DNA of 64,000 bases, taken from the NCBI RefSeq assembly GCF_040703125.1, contig NZ_CP160035.1:3892001-3956000 (forward strand), read 5' to 3'. This document shows, piece after piece, positions 1 to 8,317 of this stretch; the stretch's first letter is position 1, and every line of letters begins with the position of its first letter. The notes beneath the pieces were generated by a model that did not search any database, was not told the DNA's origin, and saw only the letters and a list, made by a program, of their open reading frames with translations. Origin of the DNA: Flavobacterium ovatum. Lineage in GTDB: Bacteria > Bacteroidota > Bacteroidia > Flavobacteriales > Flavobacteriaceae. The position numbers were made by a program, and so were the translations under genes.

Positions 1-1283
1 CTGCAACGGTTTCTCACGAATTTTACCTAGTAAATGCACGTGACCGTTACGAAGCGTTGAAACGTTTAGCGGATGCTAACCCTGACATTTTCTCTGTAGT
101 TTTTTGTAGAACAAAACGTGATACTCAAGCTGTAGCTGAAAAATTAGTAGAAGATGGATACAGTGCTGCTGCATTGCACGGAGATTTATCTCAAGCGCAA
201 CGTGATGGGGTAATGAAATCTTTTAGAGGAAGACAAATCCAAATGCTTGTTGCGACTGATGTTGCTGCTCGTGGAATTGACGTTGATAACATTACTCACG
301 TAGTAAACTACCAATTACCTGACGAAATTGAAACTTACAATCACCGTTCTGGCCGTACTGGTCGTGCAGGTAAATTAGGTACTTCTATCGTTATTGTAAC
401 TAAAAGTGAATTGCGTAAAATTTCGTCTATCGAAAGAATCATCAAACAAAAGTTTGAAGAAAAAACTATTCCTTCTGGAATCGAGATCTGCGAAATTCAA
501 TTGTTGCACTTAGCAAACAAAATTAAAGACACTGAAGTTGATCACGAAATTGACAACTACTTGCCAGCGATTAACAATGTTCTTGAAGATTTATCTAAAG
601 AAGAATTGATTAAGAAAATGGTTTCAGTAGAATTCAACCGTTTCATCAACTACTACAAGAAAAATAGAGATATTTCTTCTCAATCTGGCGACAGACGTGA
701 AAGAGATAGCGCTCCAAGAGAAAACAATAATGATGGTGGCGGTGCTACTAGATATTTTGTAAACATTGGATCTAGAGATAACTTTGACTGGATGTCATTA
801 AAAGATTACTTGAAAGAAACATTGGACTTAGGTCGTGATGATGTTTTCAAAGTAGATGTAAAAGAAGGTTTCTCTTTCTTTAACACTGATCCAGAACATA
901 CTGATAAAGTAATGGAAGTATTGAACAACGTACAATTAGAAGGACGTCGTATCAATGTTGAAATTTCTAAAAATGATGGTGGCGGAAGACGTGACCATAA
1001 TGGCAGAAGTTCAGGTGGTGGTTTTGGTGGTGGAAGAAGTTCTGCACCAAGAAGAGAAGGAAGTTTTGCGCCAAGACGTGAAGGTTCTGGTGGTGGCGGA
1101 TTCAGATCTGACAGAAATTCAGCTCCTAGAGAAGGTGGTTTTGGAGGTAGAAGTTCTGCTCCAAGAGAAGGTGGATTTGGAGGAAGAAGCTCTTCAAGAG
1201 GAGAAGGTTCTTCAGACAGAGCACCAAGACGTTCTGAAAACTCAGGTGATTCACCAAGACCAAGAAGACCAAGAAGAGACTAA
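1..1283 (+). CDS. DEAD-box ATP-dependent RNA helicase, C-terminal part (5' end outside the window)
   Basis: The reading frame is open from base 3, so the start lies upstream. What is present is the second RecA-like helicase lobe: AALHGDLSQAQRD, the motif V stretch ATDVAARGID and motif VI HRSGRTGRAG. After a helical linker comes a DbpA/CsdA-type RNA-binding domain (roughly residues 230-300 of the visible part, YFVNIGSRDNFDW...KVDVKEGFSFF). It ends in a low-complexity Gly/Arg/Ser tail with repeats of the SAPREGGFGGR type. Family knowledge: such flavobacterial DeaD-like helicases unwind structured RNA during ribosome assembly and cold adaptation, and RG-rich tails add nonspecific RNA binding. 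A long ORF overlapping the tail in another frame is a by-product of the biased codons. Confident about the family, not about the paralogue. Confidence 0.95.
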   Translation, partial: ATVSHEFYLVNARDRYEALKRLADANPDIFSVVFCRTKRDTQAVAEKLVEDGYSAAALHGDLSQAQRDGVMKSFRGRQIQMLVATDVAARGIDVDNITHVVNYQLPDEIETYNHRSGRTGRAGKLGTSIVIVTKSELRKISSIERIIKQKFEEKTIPSGIEICEIQLLHLANKIKDTEVDHEIDNYLPAINNVLEDLSKEELIKKMVSVEFNRFINYYKKNRDISSQSGDRRERDSAPRENNNDGGGATRYFVNIGSRDNFDWMSLKDYLKETLDLGRDDVFKVDVKEGFSFFNTDPEHTDKVMEVLNNVQLEGRRINVEISKNDGGGRRDHNGRSSGGGFGGGRSSAPRREGSFAPRREGSGGGGFRSDRNSAPREGGFGGRSSAPREGGFGGRSSSRGEGSSDRAPRRSENSGDSPRPRRPRRD

Positions 1284-1374
1284 TACTCTTTTCTGTTAAT
1301 TTTCTTGTAATTATACAATGAAACTACAAAATATTTAAAGCTGATTTATTACTTTTAAAGTCTTAAAACAGTTT

Positions 1375-2145
1375 ATGAAATATTTTGTAGTTTTCTTTTT
1401 TTTAACCCTATCCATGGCGACCCGTGCTCAGGAAGCTCTCATTTCTCAAAAAGTTACAGGTTACATCTATAACGACAATACTAAACTCCCCCTGAATGAC
1501 GCTAATGTCATCAATATCAATAAAGTTAGAGGTGCACAAACCGATCCTAAAGGTTATTTTGAAATTGATGTGCATCCCAATGATACCCTACATATTTCTC
1601 TTTTAGGTTTTCAATCCCTTCGTGTGAAGGTTACTAATGACTGGTTAAAAAACAAAGTAGCAAAAATATTCTTGACCGAAAGAGCCATAGCCCTTGAGGA
1701 AGTTGTAATCAAACCATTTAACTTAACAGGCTATCTTGAAGTCGATTCTAAAACTATTCCACTTAAAGAAAACTATCGCTATAGTATCTCCGGATTAACC
1801 AGTGGTTATGAAACAGGGGAATATGCTCCTAATGCTTTCAATAAAATCTTAGGTTCTATTTTCAATCCTGCAGACATGCTCTACAACACCTTTAGCAATA
1901 AGGCAAAAGAGTTCCGAAAACTGAAGGACATGAAAAAAGATGATACCGTTCGAAACCTATTAGCATCTAAATTTGACCGTGAAACACTAGCAATACTTTT
2001 AGGTCTTGACAAAAAAGACATTCCTGAAATCTTACAACGTTGCAACTATTCGGAATCGTTTATACAAACCGCCAATGACCTTCAAATCATGGACGCCATC
2101 AGTGGTTGTTATGAAGAATATAAAATTCTAAAAAAGGTTAAGTAA
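1375..2145 (+). CDS. Secreted protein with N-terminal carboxypeptidase-regulatory-like beta-sandwich domain
   Basis: A signal peptide (MKYFVVFFFLTLSMATRA) precedes a CarboxypepD_reg-like domain at about residues 25-115: VTGYIYNDNTKLPLNDANV, QTDPKGYFEIDVHPNDTLHISLLGF, then the typical ending ALEEVVIKPFNLTGYLEVD. In SusC/TonB-dependent receptors this domain sits before the plug, but here no barrel follows. The remaining ~140 residues form an unassigned, mostly helical domain. Stand-alone proteins of this shape are common in Flavobacteriaceae and are probably periplasmic or outer-membrane associated; no enzymatic residues are recognisable. It lies 91 bp after the helicase gene, in the same direction, and could be transcribed separately. 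Confidence 0.8.
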   Translation: MKYFVVFFFLTLSMATRAQEALISQKVTGYIYNDNTKLPLNDANVININKVRGAQTDPKGYFEIDVHPNDTLHISLLGFQSLRVKVTNDWLKNKVAKIFLTERAIALEEVVIKPFNLTGYLEVDSKTIPLKENYRYSISGLTSGYETGEYAPNAFNKILGSIFNPADMLYNTFSNKAKEFRKLKDMKKDDTVRNLLASKFDRETLAILLGLDKKDIPEILQRCNYSESFIQTANDLQIMDAISGCYEEYKILKKVK

Positions 2146-2334
2146 CTTTTTAACAGTATAAAACGAATCCTCAATTTGCCATTTACTTTGATGCTTTTTT
2201 TGGTAACTGAATAAAAGGATTAAATCTGTGGTTAATTATTGTAACATATACCGTAGTAAAAATATCATCTAAAACAGTAGTTATTTATCATTATTAATTA
2301 CTTTTACATAAAACCCACTAATCCAACCATTATT

Positions 2335-2445
2335 ATGTCAAAAGGTCAAGACACGAAAAAAACAGTCAAAAAAGAGCCCGCTAAAACAGCTAAAGAAAAA
2401 AAGGAAGAGAAACGCGATAAAAAGAATGCTCCTAAAAGAGACTAA
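2335..2445 (+). CDS. Small, extremely lysine-rich protein (36 residues)
   Basis: A short ORF starting ATG TCA AAA GGT codes for 36 residues, about 40% lysine with several Glu/Asp/Arg (MSKGQDTKKTVKKEPAKTAK then EKKEEKRDKKNAPKRD). It has its own downstream intrinsic terminator about 65 bp after the stop and an AT-rich leader upstream, as expected for a monocistronic gene. The highly charged low-complexity sequence resembles small nucleic-acid-binding or histone-like tails seen in Bacteroidota. I do not recognise a named family, and translation is not proven. Confidence 0.5.
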   Translation: MSKGQDTKKTVKKEPAKTAKEKKEEKRDKKNAPKRD

Positions 2446-2508
2446 GTATTAGTGTTCATTCGCAGTTTTCAGTTTGGAAACACGAATCTCTACAAATTAA
2501 TTCTATAA

Positions 2509-2540
2509 AAAAACTCGCTTATTGCTAAGCGAGTTTTTTG
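2509..2540. terminator. Intrinsic terminator (bidirectional)
   Basis: Eleven-bp stem AAAACTCGCTT / AAGCGAGTTTT around a 6-nt loop, flanked by A-run on the left and T-run on the right, so it can stop transcription from both the small lysine-rich gene and the opposing pepD gene. Confidence 0.85.
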
Positions 2541-2653
2541 TTGCTTTATAATTTTAAAAATATTCAAAGTCGAATCACTATATTCATTTACTAAACACTG
2601 AAAGTGAATACTCCCACTGATTCCTGAGGCAGCAAACTGCGACTGTAAACTGA

Positions 2654-4120
2654 CTACTTTTTCACTGGGATTTCCGCCAAAACAGCCACCAAAAACTTCC
2701 AGAATTTCTGTGATGACGAAATACTCGCTCTCTCATCAGGGCTATGCGCTCCTAAAATCGTAGGACCAAACGAAATCATGTCCATATCAGGGTAGTTAAC
2801 TCCTAGAATCCCACATTCTAAGCCAGCATGGCAAGCAGCAACATTAGGCTTATCATCGTGCAATCTTTCATAAATCGGCAACAAAACCGCAAGAATTGCT
2901 GATTCTGGATTAGGTGTCCATCCTGGATAAGCACCACCCACTTCCACTTCACAACCCATCAACTCAAAAGCCGACTGTAAGCTCATTCCCAAATCATATT
3001 TAGCCGTTTCTACCGAAGAACGTGTCAAGCATTTAACTTCCAGTTTTCCCTCACCTACGGTGACAATCGCAATATTATTCGATGTTTCTACCAAGTTATC
3101 AAAATCGGCACTCATGCTATACACACCATTGTGCGCTGCGTACATTGAACGAACAAAATAATGTTGCGCCATAGATGGCATCACGCTTTTTGGCGTTTTC
3201 TTCATTTTCTCGAAAACCACTTCTAGGTTTGGCTCCATGGTTTTCAACTCATTTTTCACCTCGTTCACCACCTGTTGCATGTCAAACACAAAAGCCTCAT
3301 CATAAACCGAAGCAATAATCACCTCCGCCACACTCTCTCTCGGAATTGCATTGCGTAAACTCCCCCCTTTTATCGTAGCTATTTGCAAACCAAAATCATC
3401 AAAAGCGTCAAACAATATGCGGTTCATAATCTTATTGGCATTCCCCAAACCTCTATGAATGTCCATACCAGAATGCCCACCTTTCAAACCTTTTACCGTA
3501 ATCGTATATCCTACAGAACCTTCTGAAGTAGGCTCCTCATCGTATTCCGCAATAGCCGTAACATCGATTCCACCTGCGCATCCAATTCCGATTTCGTTAT
3601 CTTCCTCTGTATCCAAATTCAACAAAATTTCACCTTGCAAAATATCCGCTTCCAAATGAAAAGCACCCGTCATTCCGGTTTCCTCATCAATCGTAAACAA
3701 AGCCTCAATTGCAGGATGCGGAATATCGGTACTTTCCAAAATCGCCATAATCGCTGCAACCCCAAGACCATTGTCAGCGCCTAGAGTCGTCCCTTTCGCA
3801 CGCACCCAGTCACCATCCACATACATATCGATTCCCTGCGTATCAAAATCAAATACCGTATCATTATTCTTTTGGTGCACCATATCAAGATGTCCTTGCA
3901 ATGTCACCATTTTGCGATTTTCCATCCCCGCAGTAGCAGGCTTACGAATAATCACATTTCTAATTTCGTCTTCAAAAGTTTCCAGACCCAATTTCGATCC
4001 AAAATCTTTCATGAAAGCAATCACTCGATCCTCTTTTTTAGACGGACGAGGAACGGCATTCAAATCAGCAAATTTATTCCACAAAGCCTGTGGTTCTAGG
4101 TTTCTTATTTCTTGACTCAT
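2654..4120 (-). CDS. pepD: Beta-Ala-His / aminoacyl-histidine dipeptidase (M20C family)
   Basis: 488 residues, the usual length for PepD. Cytosolic di-zinc M20 metallopeptidase that cleaves Xaa-His and other dipeptides. Visible metal/catalytic motifs: GHLDMVHQ (~residues 76-83, first metal His and the catalytic Asp), LGADNGLGVAA (~114-124, bridging Asp), DEETGMTGAF (~145, general-base Glu pair), and a C-terminal HAGLECG motif (~430) with the last metal-binding His in GAHSPDE (~457). No signal peptide. It converges with the small lysine-rich gene and is divergent from the DNA glycosylase gene. Function is confident; exact dipeptide preference is not determinable. Confidence 0.95.
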   Translation of the reverse strand: MSQEIRNLEPQALWNKFADLNAVPRPSKKEDRVIAFMKDFGSKLGLETFEDEIRNVIIRKPATAGMENRKMVTLQGHLDMVHQKNNDTVFDFDTQGIDMYVDGDWVRAKGTTLGADNGLGVAAIMAILESTDIPHPAIEALFTIDEETGMTGAFHLEADILQGEILLNLDTEEDNEIGIGCAGGIDVTAIAEYDEEPTSEGSVGYTITVKGLKGGHSGMDIHRGLGNANKIMNRILFDAFDDFGLQIATIKGGSLRNAIPRESVAEVIIASVYDEAFVFDMQQVVNEVKNELKTMEPNLEVVFEKMKKTPKSVMPSMAQHYFVRSMYAAHNGVYSMSADFDNLVETSNNIAIVTVGEGKLEVKCLTRSSVETAKYDLGMSLQSAFELMGCEVEVGGAYPGWTPNPESAILAVLLPIYERLHDDKPNVAACHAGLECGILGVNYPDMDMISFGPTILGAHSPDERASISSSQKFWKFLVAVLAEIPVKK

Positions 4121-4191
4121 AGTATAGTTTCGTTTAAAAAACCAAAGTTACAAAGTTCAAAAAACAATGCCTCGAATAATATCAATTATTT

Positions 4192-4325
4192 GGGCGCCCC
4201 GACGCTTCGGGGCCAGTATAAAAAGGGGCTAAAGTTTCATTGCGCATACAAAGCCCCTTTCTATACTGCTGTCAGGTGATCCGCGTCCGCCGCGGCGGAC
4301 TAGCTCCTCCCCTTCACGCAAACGA
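4192..4325 (-). repeat. Member D of a dispersed flavobacterial intergenic hairpin repeat
   Basis: Read on the minus strand this block runs from a GCGTGAAGGGGAGG-type start to a CCCGAAGCGTCGGGGCGCCC-type end, the same layout as blocks near 29.1, 49.6 and 55.9 kb. It contains three inverted repeats: GCCCCGA...TCGGGGC (4196-4213), an AAAGGGGCT/AGCCCCTTT hairpin (about 4223-4251), and the perfect 16-bp palindrome GTCCGCCGCGGCGGAC (4285-4300). No coding potential. The region between pepD and the glycosylase gene (4121-4537) holds nothing else beyond this and the REP-like copy at 4371-4405. Confidence 0.7.
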
Positions 4326-4370
4326 GACAATTGACGTACTAAAGCATATCAACTAAATCCTTGACCTGAT

Positions 4371-4405
4371 GCAGTAGCCGTGATTACTTCCTTAGTCGCA
4401 ATGAC
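4371..4405 (-). repeat. REP-like short repeat (GTCATTGCGAC type), minus-strand copy
   Basis: On the minus strand it reads GTCATTGCGAC, then AAGGAAGTAATCACGGCTAC and TGC, closely matching the two plus-strand copies at 24146-24197 and 24335-24367 (GTCATTGCGACGAAGGAAGC, AATCACGTACTGC). Short intergenic repeats of this type are widespread in bacterial genomes. Confidence 0.65.
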
Positions 4406-4537
4406 TTTGTTGAGCCTGTTTGCGCAACAGCTGTTATAAAAAATTTCATCCTTATATGCTCTAGATAAAAAACTTAGCGAATCTTTGTATCTGCTCTGCG
4501 TATCTTTGCGTAACCTAGCAACTTAATCGTAACTCTA

Positions 4538-5023
4538 ATGATAACTACCAAATCATCCTTTGCACCAATCTCAAATCCGGATATAGAAATTTTAATTCTA
4601 GGTTCTTTACCGGGAGACAAATCCATTGAAGTCAACGAATATTATGGTCACCCGCAAAATCGCTTTTGGAAAATAATTGCTGCAATTTCTAATAATGAAC
4701 TACCGCAAAACTATAAGGATAAAGTAGCCCTTTTGCAGAAACTCAAAATTGGCGTTTGGGATGTGGCTCAAAAAGCCCTTAGAAGCGGAAGCCTTGACAG
4801 CGCCATAAAATCTGAAGAACCCAACGATATTGAAACCTTTATATCCAACCATCCCAAGTTAAAAATTATCGCTTTCAACGGAAAAACGGCTGAAGCGCTC
4901 TTCAACAAGTATTTCGATAAAAAAAGTAACATCAAATACGTTTCGCTACCCAGCACCAGTCCTGCCAACGCTCGTTTCGACTTTGACACATTACGAGAAT
5001 CATGGCAACAACTCTTAAATTAA
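4538..5023 (+). CDS. DNA-deoxyinosine / G:T(U)-mismatch-type DNA glycosylase (uracil-DNA glycosylase superfamily)
   Basis: 161 residues. Base-excision repair enzyme of the UDG superfamily, hypoxanthine-DNA glycosylase subgroup. The N-terminal signature ILILGSLPGDKS (motif A, ~21-32) is followed by YYGHPQNRFWKII (~36-48, the conserved HPxNxFW block of this group), GVWDVAQKA (~72-80) and the C-terminal LPSTSPANARFDF (~137-149, nucleotide-flipping loop). Length and motif order match the deoxyinosine glycosylase group rather than classical Ung. Predicted to remove deaminated adenine (hypoxanthine) from DNA; specificity is inferred from the family. TATCTTTG at 4501-4508 could be its -7 element. 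Confidence 0.85.
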   Translation: MITTKSSFAPISNPDIEILILGSLPGDKSIEVNEYYGHPQNRFWKIIAAISNNELPQNYKDKVALLQKLKIGVWDVAQKALRSGSLDSAIKSEEPNDIETFISNHPKLKIIAFNGKTAEALFNKYFDKKSNIKYVSLPSTSPANARFDFDTLRESWQQLLN

Positions 5024-5272
5024 TGATTGAAAAAATTATCGCATTACTTTATCTTTCTTCTGTACCTTTCTACACTATCTACTGCTTTTGTATTTTAACA
5101 ACCGCTACAACAAACCAAAACTTATACACGCTTATAGTTTCTTATATGTTTAAGAAAAGACTCTGTGTGTCTCTGTGTTTTCCCTTTGCGAATCTCTGCG
5201 AAACAACAAATATTTAATCTCTTTCATATTAAAAAAAAGATTAGTTTTATTTCCTTAGAAAAATCCAAAATA

Positions 5273-5605
5273 ATGAAGGTTAAAATAATTGATCGTTATA
5301 TTGAAGTCATTAATCAAGAAGTCCCGTTATGGCTAAAATTAATGAATGGAATTATTTTACTTCCCATAATCGCTTGGCCATTGGTTTGTCTGTTTTCGAT
5401 TTTTCTTTTAACCGTCCCTAATATTCTAATTGGTGTAGGTGCTTTTTTTCTAGCAATCCATTACCCTTGGCCTTTAGTAGAATCTGTAAATCTGAGTTTT
5501 AATCTTTACCTAAAAAATAAAACCCTCTTGGCGATATTAGTACCAATAAGCATAGCTTCGATATTAATTACTTTTTTGGTCCATAACTGGCCTCAATTGG
5601 CGTAG
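5273..5605 (+). CDS. Small integral membrane protein, unknown function
   Basis: 110 residues from ATG at 5273 (MKVKIIDRYIEVINQEVPLW). The longer in-frame extension upstream begins inside a low-complexity repeat (CTCTGTGTGTCTCTGTGTTT), so I reject it. Three probable transmembrane segments: LMNGIILLPIIAWPLVCLFSIF, FLLTVPNILIGVGAFFLAIHY (overlapping or paired helices) and LLAILVPISIASILITFLV near the C-terminus. No recognised domain or catalytic residues. The following gene is more than 400 bp away, so it is probably monocistronic. Confidence 0.55.
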   Translation: MKVKIIDRYIEVINQEVPLWLKLMNGIILLPIIAWPLVCLFSIFLLTVPNILIGVGAFFLAIHYPWPLVESVNLSFNLYLKNKTLLAILVPISIASILITFLVHNWPQLA

Positions 5606-6017
5606 ATTATACCTGCTTCTTAAATAACGCTATTATAACAACATCCAAGACTCAAACTTTGCGGCATGTATGATTTCACTTACTTGATGTCTCGAAATGA
5701 CGATTTTTGTATTTTTTTTTGTAAACTTAATATATATCTTCAAACCTTATATGTCCCTCTATTTTTTCTATGATTTAAAAAACTTGACCGGTAGTATTTA
5801 CGATATTTTTGAGACAACCTACAAATCAATTCTTCCCGCATAGTTTCTATCCATTTCTCAAAAGTTAAATAAATAACAAAGTATTTAGTCTGTCAAATAT
5901 TACAATTCAAATTTCATTAGATTTGAGATAGGCAATTAAACATTCTTTATACAATGTAAAATGGCTTAAAACAGTACAATACCCTATTGTTAAAAGAATT
6001 ACAATACAGTTTATTAT
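5606..6017. other. Non-coding gap, nothing identified
   Basis: 412 bp, AT-rich, no ORF with coding character, no clear terminator, tRNA or repeat. It presumably holds the promoter of the following membrane protein gene, but I see no clean -33/-7 pair. Confidence 0.5.
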
Positions 6018-6767
6018 ATGGAAAAGCTAAACAAAGTAGCCCAAGTAACATTGATTTTTTGGGTTATGAAAATCGTTGCCACAACTCTGGGGGAAACCCT
6101 AGGCGATTTTATTTCTATGACATTAAATTTAGGATATACGATAGGAATTGGGATTACACTTTTATTTTTCCTCATAATACTAGCTGCCCAATTATCTGCA
6201 AAAAAATATATTCCTTCAGTCTATTGGCTTGTTATTATTGGAACCACAACCCTAGGAACTGAAATTTCGGATTTTATAGACCGTACTTTGCACTTAGGCT
6301 ACACTTGGGGAAGTTTGTTATTAGTAAGCTGTTTGATTGTGACCTTAATTCTTTGGTATAGAAAATATAAAAACCTTGAAGTATTCCCTATTACAGAAAA
6401 ATCAAAAGAAATGTATTATTGGGTGGCTATTTTATTTTCGAACAGTCTAGGAACGGCGTTTGGTGACTATTTAAGTGATAACATCGGATTGAGTTATTTA
6501 CATGGAGCAATGATTACAGGAGCAATTATTTTAATGGTAATTGCGTTACATTATTATACAAAAATTAACCACATTCTGCTATTTTGGATTGCATTTGTAT
6601 TCACTAGACCCTTTGGAGCCACTTTTGGAGATTTCCTTACCAAGCCACTTTCTAAAGGAGGCTTAGACTTAGGTACATTACCTGCATCACTGGTATCAAT
6701 AGTTTTGATGGGAATTCTAATTTATATCTCACATAATCAGCACAAGAAAATGTTGTTAAAAGCATAA
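6018..6767 (+). CDS. Integral membrane protein with four internal DUF347-type repeats (COG4705-like)
   Basis: 249 residues and about eight hydrophobic helices arranged as four two-helix units. Each unit carries the same motif: TTLGETLGDFIS (~22), TTLGTEISDFID (~80), NSLGTAFGDYLS (~143) and RPFGATFGDFLT (~202). This matches Pfam DUF347, described as occurring in four tandem copies with two membrane segments each. Conserved acidic residues buried in each repeat suggest a transporter or channel, but that is inference; no substrate is known to me. No operon partner: the hydrolase gene downstream is convergent (20-bp gap). Confidence 0.85.
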   Translation: MEKLNKVAQVTLIFWVMKIVATTLGETLGDFISMTLNLGYTIGIGITLLFFLIILAAQLSAKKYIPSVYWLVIIGTTTLGTEISDFIDRTLHLGYTWGSLLLVSCLIVTLILWYRKYKNLEVFPITEKSKEMYYWVAILFSNSLGTAFGDYLSDNIGLSYLHGAMITGAIILMVIALHYYTKINHILLFWIAFVFTRPFGATFGDFLTKPLSKGGLDLGTLPASLVSIVLMGILIYISHNQHKKMLLKA

Positions 6768-6787
6768 AGAACAGCAATAGCCGTCAA

Positions 6788-7630
6788 CTACAAGAAAAAC
6801 TCTTTAGTCACTTGCACTAACTCTTTAGTGTGTTCTGGTAATTCTGCTCCCAAATAAGGATGCGAACCTCCAAAAACATGATTAGCATCAGTTATAATAT
6901 GATTTTTGGCTTTGGTAAAATATTTCTTTAACAAATTGAATTCCTCCATTTTTACCGCTGCATCATTTGTTCCTTGAATGATCAAATACGGAATTTGGAG
7001 TTTCTGACCTGCATTAACCAGACTGTATTTTTCATTATTAGCTTCCATATCCTCCAAAACTTCCAAGTTCAAAGGCATCATCTGATTAGTTCTCGCATTT
7101 TTAATATACTGAACCCCATCAGTTCTCCATTTATCAATAAATTTTGAATTCCAACTGCGATGAAAATCAAACGGGCTCGCCCAAGTAGCTATTTTTTCAA
7201 TTTTAGTTTGATAATGAGTACAATACAATAAAGCAGAAACACCTCCTTTGCTATGACCTATGATTAAAATTTTATCCGTGTTGATTATTGGTAAAATAGT
7301 AGGAATTTCATTCAATAAAAATTGTTCCACACTCTGAATATCTTCCATTTCCTTGTTCAAAGTGTTGGTCGAAAATTTATCTAAAGCCGTAAATTCAACG
7401 GAATCGTCCAATCCCATTCCGTTATGTGAAAAATTAAGTTTCAAGAACGCAAAACCATTTTCGACAAAATAATTAGCTATCATTTGCCAACATCCCCAGT
7501 CTTTAAAACCTTTAAAACCATGACAAAAGATAATGGTTCCCTTCGAATTATTCGAGTCAGAATAACGGATATCAATAGCAAATTTTTGATTGGAAGCACC
7601 TTGTAATATGAAATTTTTATTTTGTATCAT
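6788..7630 (-). CDS. Alpha/beta hydrolase (S9-like serine esterase/peptidase family)
   Basis: 280 residues with a complete alpha/beta-hydrolase core: oxyanion region IIFCHGFKGFKDWG (~34-47), nucleophile elbow IGHSKGGVSA with the catalytic Ser (~124-133), a late Asp in LIIQGTNDAAV (~222) and the final His in ITDANHVFGG (~250). No signal peptide, so cytoplasmic. Substrate is unknown; similar proteins are annotated dienelactone-hydrolase-like or S9 peptidase-like. Convergent with the preceding membrane protein gene and divergent from 7805. Confidence 0.85.
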   Translation of the reverse strand: MIQNKNFILQGASNQKFAIDIRYSDSNNSKGTIIFCHGFKGFKDWGCWQMIANYFVENGFAFLKLNFSHNGMGLDDSVEFTALDKFSTNTLNKEMEDIQSVEQFLLNEIPTILPIINTDKILIIGHSKGGVSALLYCTHYQTKIEKIATWASPFDFHRSWNSKFIDKWRTDGVQYIKNARTNQMMPLNLEVLEDMEANNEKYSLVNAGQKLQIPYLIIQGTNDAAVKMEEFNLLKKYFTKAKNHIITDANHVFGGSHPYLGAELPEHTKELVQVTKEFFL

Positions 7631-7804
7631 TACTTTAAATAATTTAGAACATGAATTATCAGCAAAAATTTACTGGCTTAAAATTACACTTTTAAAAAAG
7701 AAAAAGAAATGACTTTGAACAATAAGACTTAGAAAAAAATAAGTCTTCGTACCTATAAATCTAACTATTTTACTAGATTTGTTTCACTACCTAAACTTTA
7801 TCAA

Positions 7805-8239
7805 ATGAAAAAACTGTACTTTCTTATACTAATGGTACTACTCGCAATTCTACCTGTCTCCTCTCAAAACAGCACCACTCAAATTACCACACAAAATCAA
7901 AATCACTTGCTTACCACTACTATAGGCTTCCCTATAAATGGCACCTATTTATATGACGGACTTGCAGAACCTATAGTCTTGTTAAATCCCAATGGAACTG
8001 GAATATTTCAATCAAAGGATTTGTCTAAACAGAATATAAGCTGGGGAATAGAAACCACCTCCGAAGGAAAACCGAAATTTGAAGAGGGCTTTAATAGCGC
8101 CGCCTACACACTTTGGTACAAAGATGATTTAGATTCCGATGAAAAATGGACTTCAGTACAATTGTCTATTCATTATGACAAAAAGAAAATATTTATTGCT
8201 GGTGAACGAAGCAAAGAATATGTATCAGATGTGAAGTAA
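7805..8239 (+). CDS. Secreted protein of unknown function
   Basis: 144 residues with an N-terminal signal peptide (MKKLYFLILMVLLAILPVSS, cleavage near SSQ-N). The mature part contains FPINGTYLYDG, EPIVLLNPNGTGIFQ and SWGIETTSEGKPKFEEGF, ending in beta-strand-like VQLSIHYDKKKIFIAGE. This layout (text string then numeric-like comparison to a template) resembles small lipocalin-like beta-barrel proteins, but I do not recognise a family. It is 78 bp upstream of the acyl-CoA ligase gene and could share its promoter. Confidence 0.6.
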   Translation: MKKLYFLILMVLLAILPVSSQNSTTQITTQNQNHLLTTTIGFPINGTYLYDGLAEPIVLLNPNGTGIFQSKDLSKQNISWGIETTSEGKPKFEEGFNSAAYTLWYKDDLDSDEKWTSVQLSIHYDKKKIFIAGERSKEYVSDVK

Positions 8240-8317
8240 TTATTATTAGAATATATTAATCAAAATCAAAAAAGAATCACTTTTTTTTTCTAATTTGCAG
8301 TACAATCCACCAACTCT

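Noticed and set aside
955..1299. Long alternative-frame ORF over the helicase tail
   Set aside because: It lies in the +1 frame of the Gly/Arg-rich repeats and its Val/Glu-rich translation is a codon-bias shadow.
5002..5217. Open frame overlapping the end of the DNA glycosylase gene
   Set aside because: It runs through a low-complexity CTCTGTGTCTCTGTG-type repeat, has no homology I recognise and overlaps the true gene; treated as non-coding.
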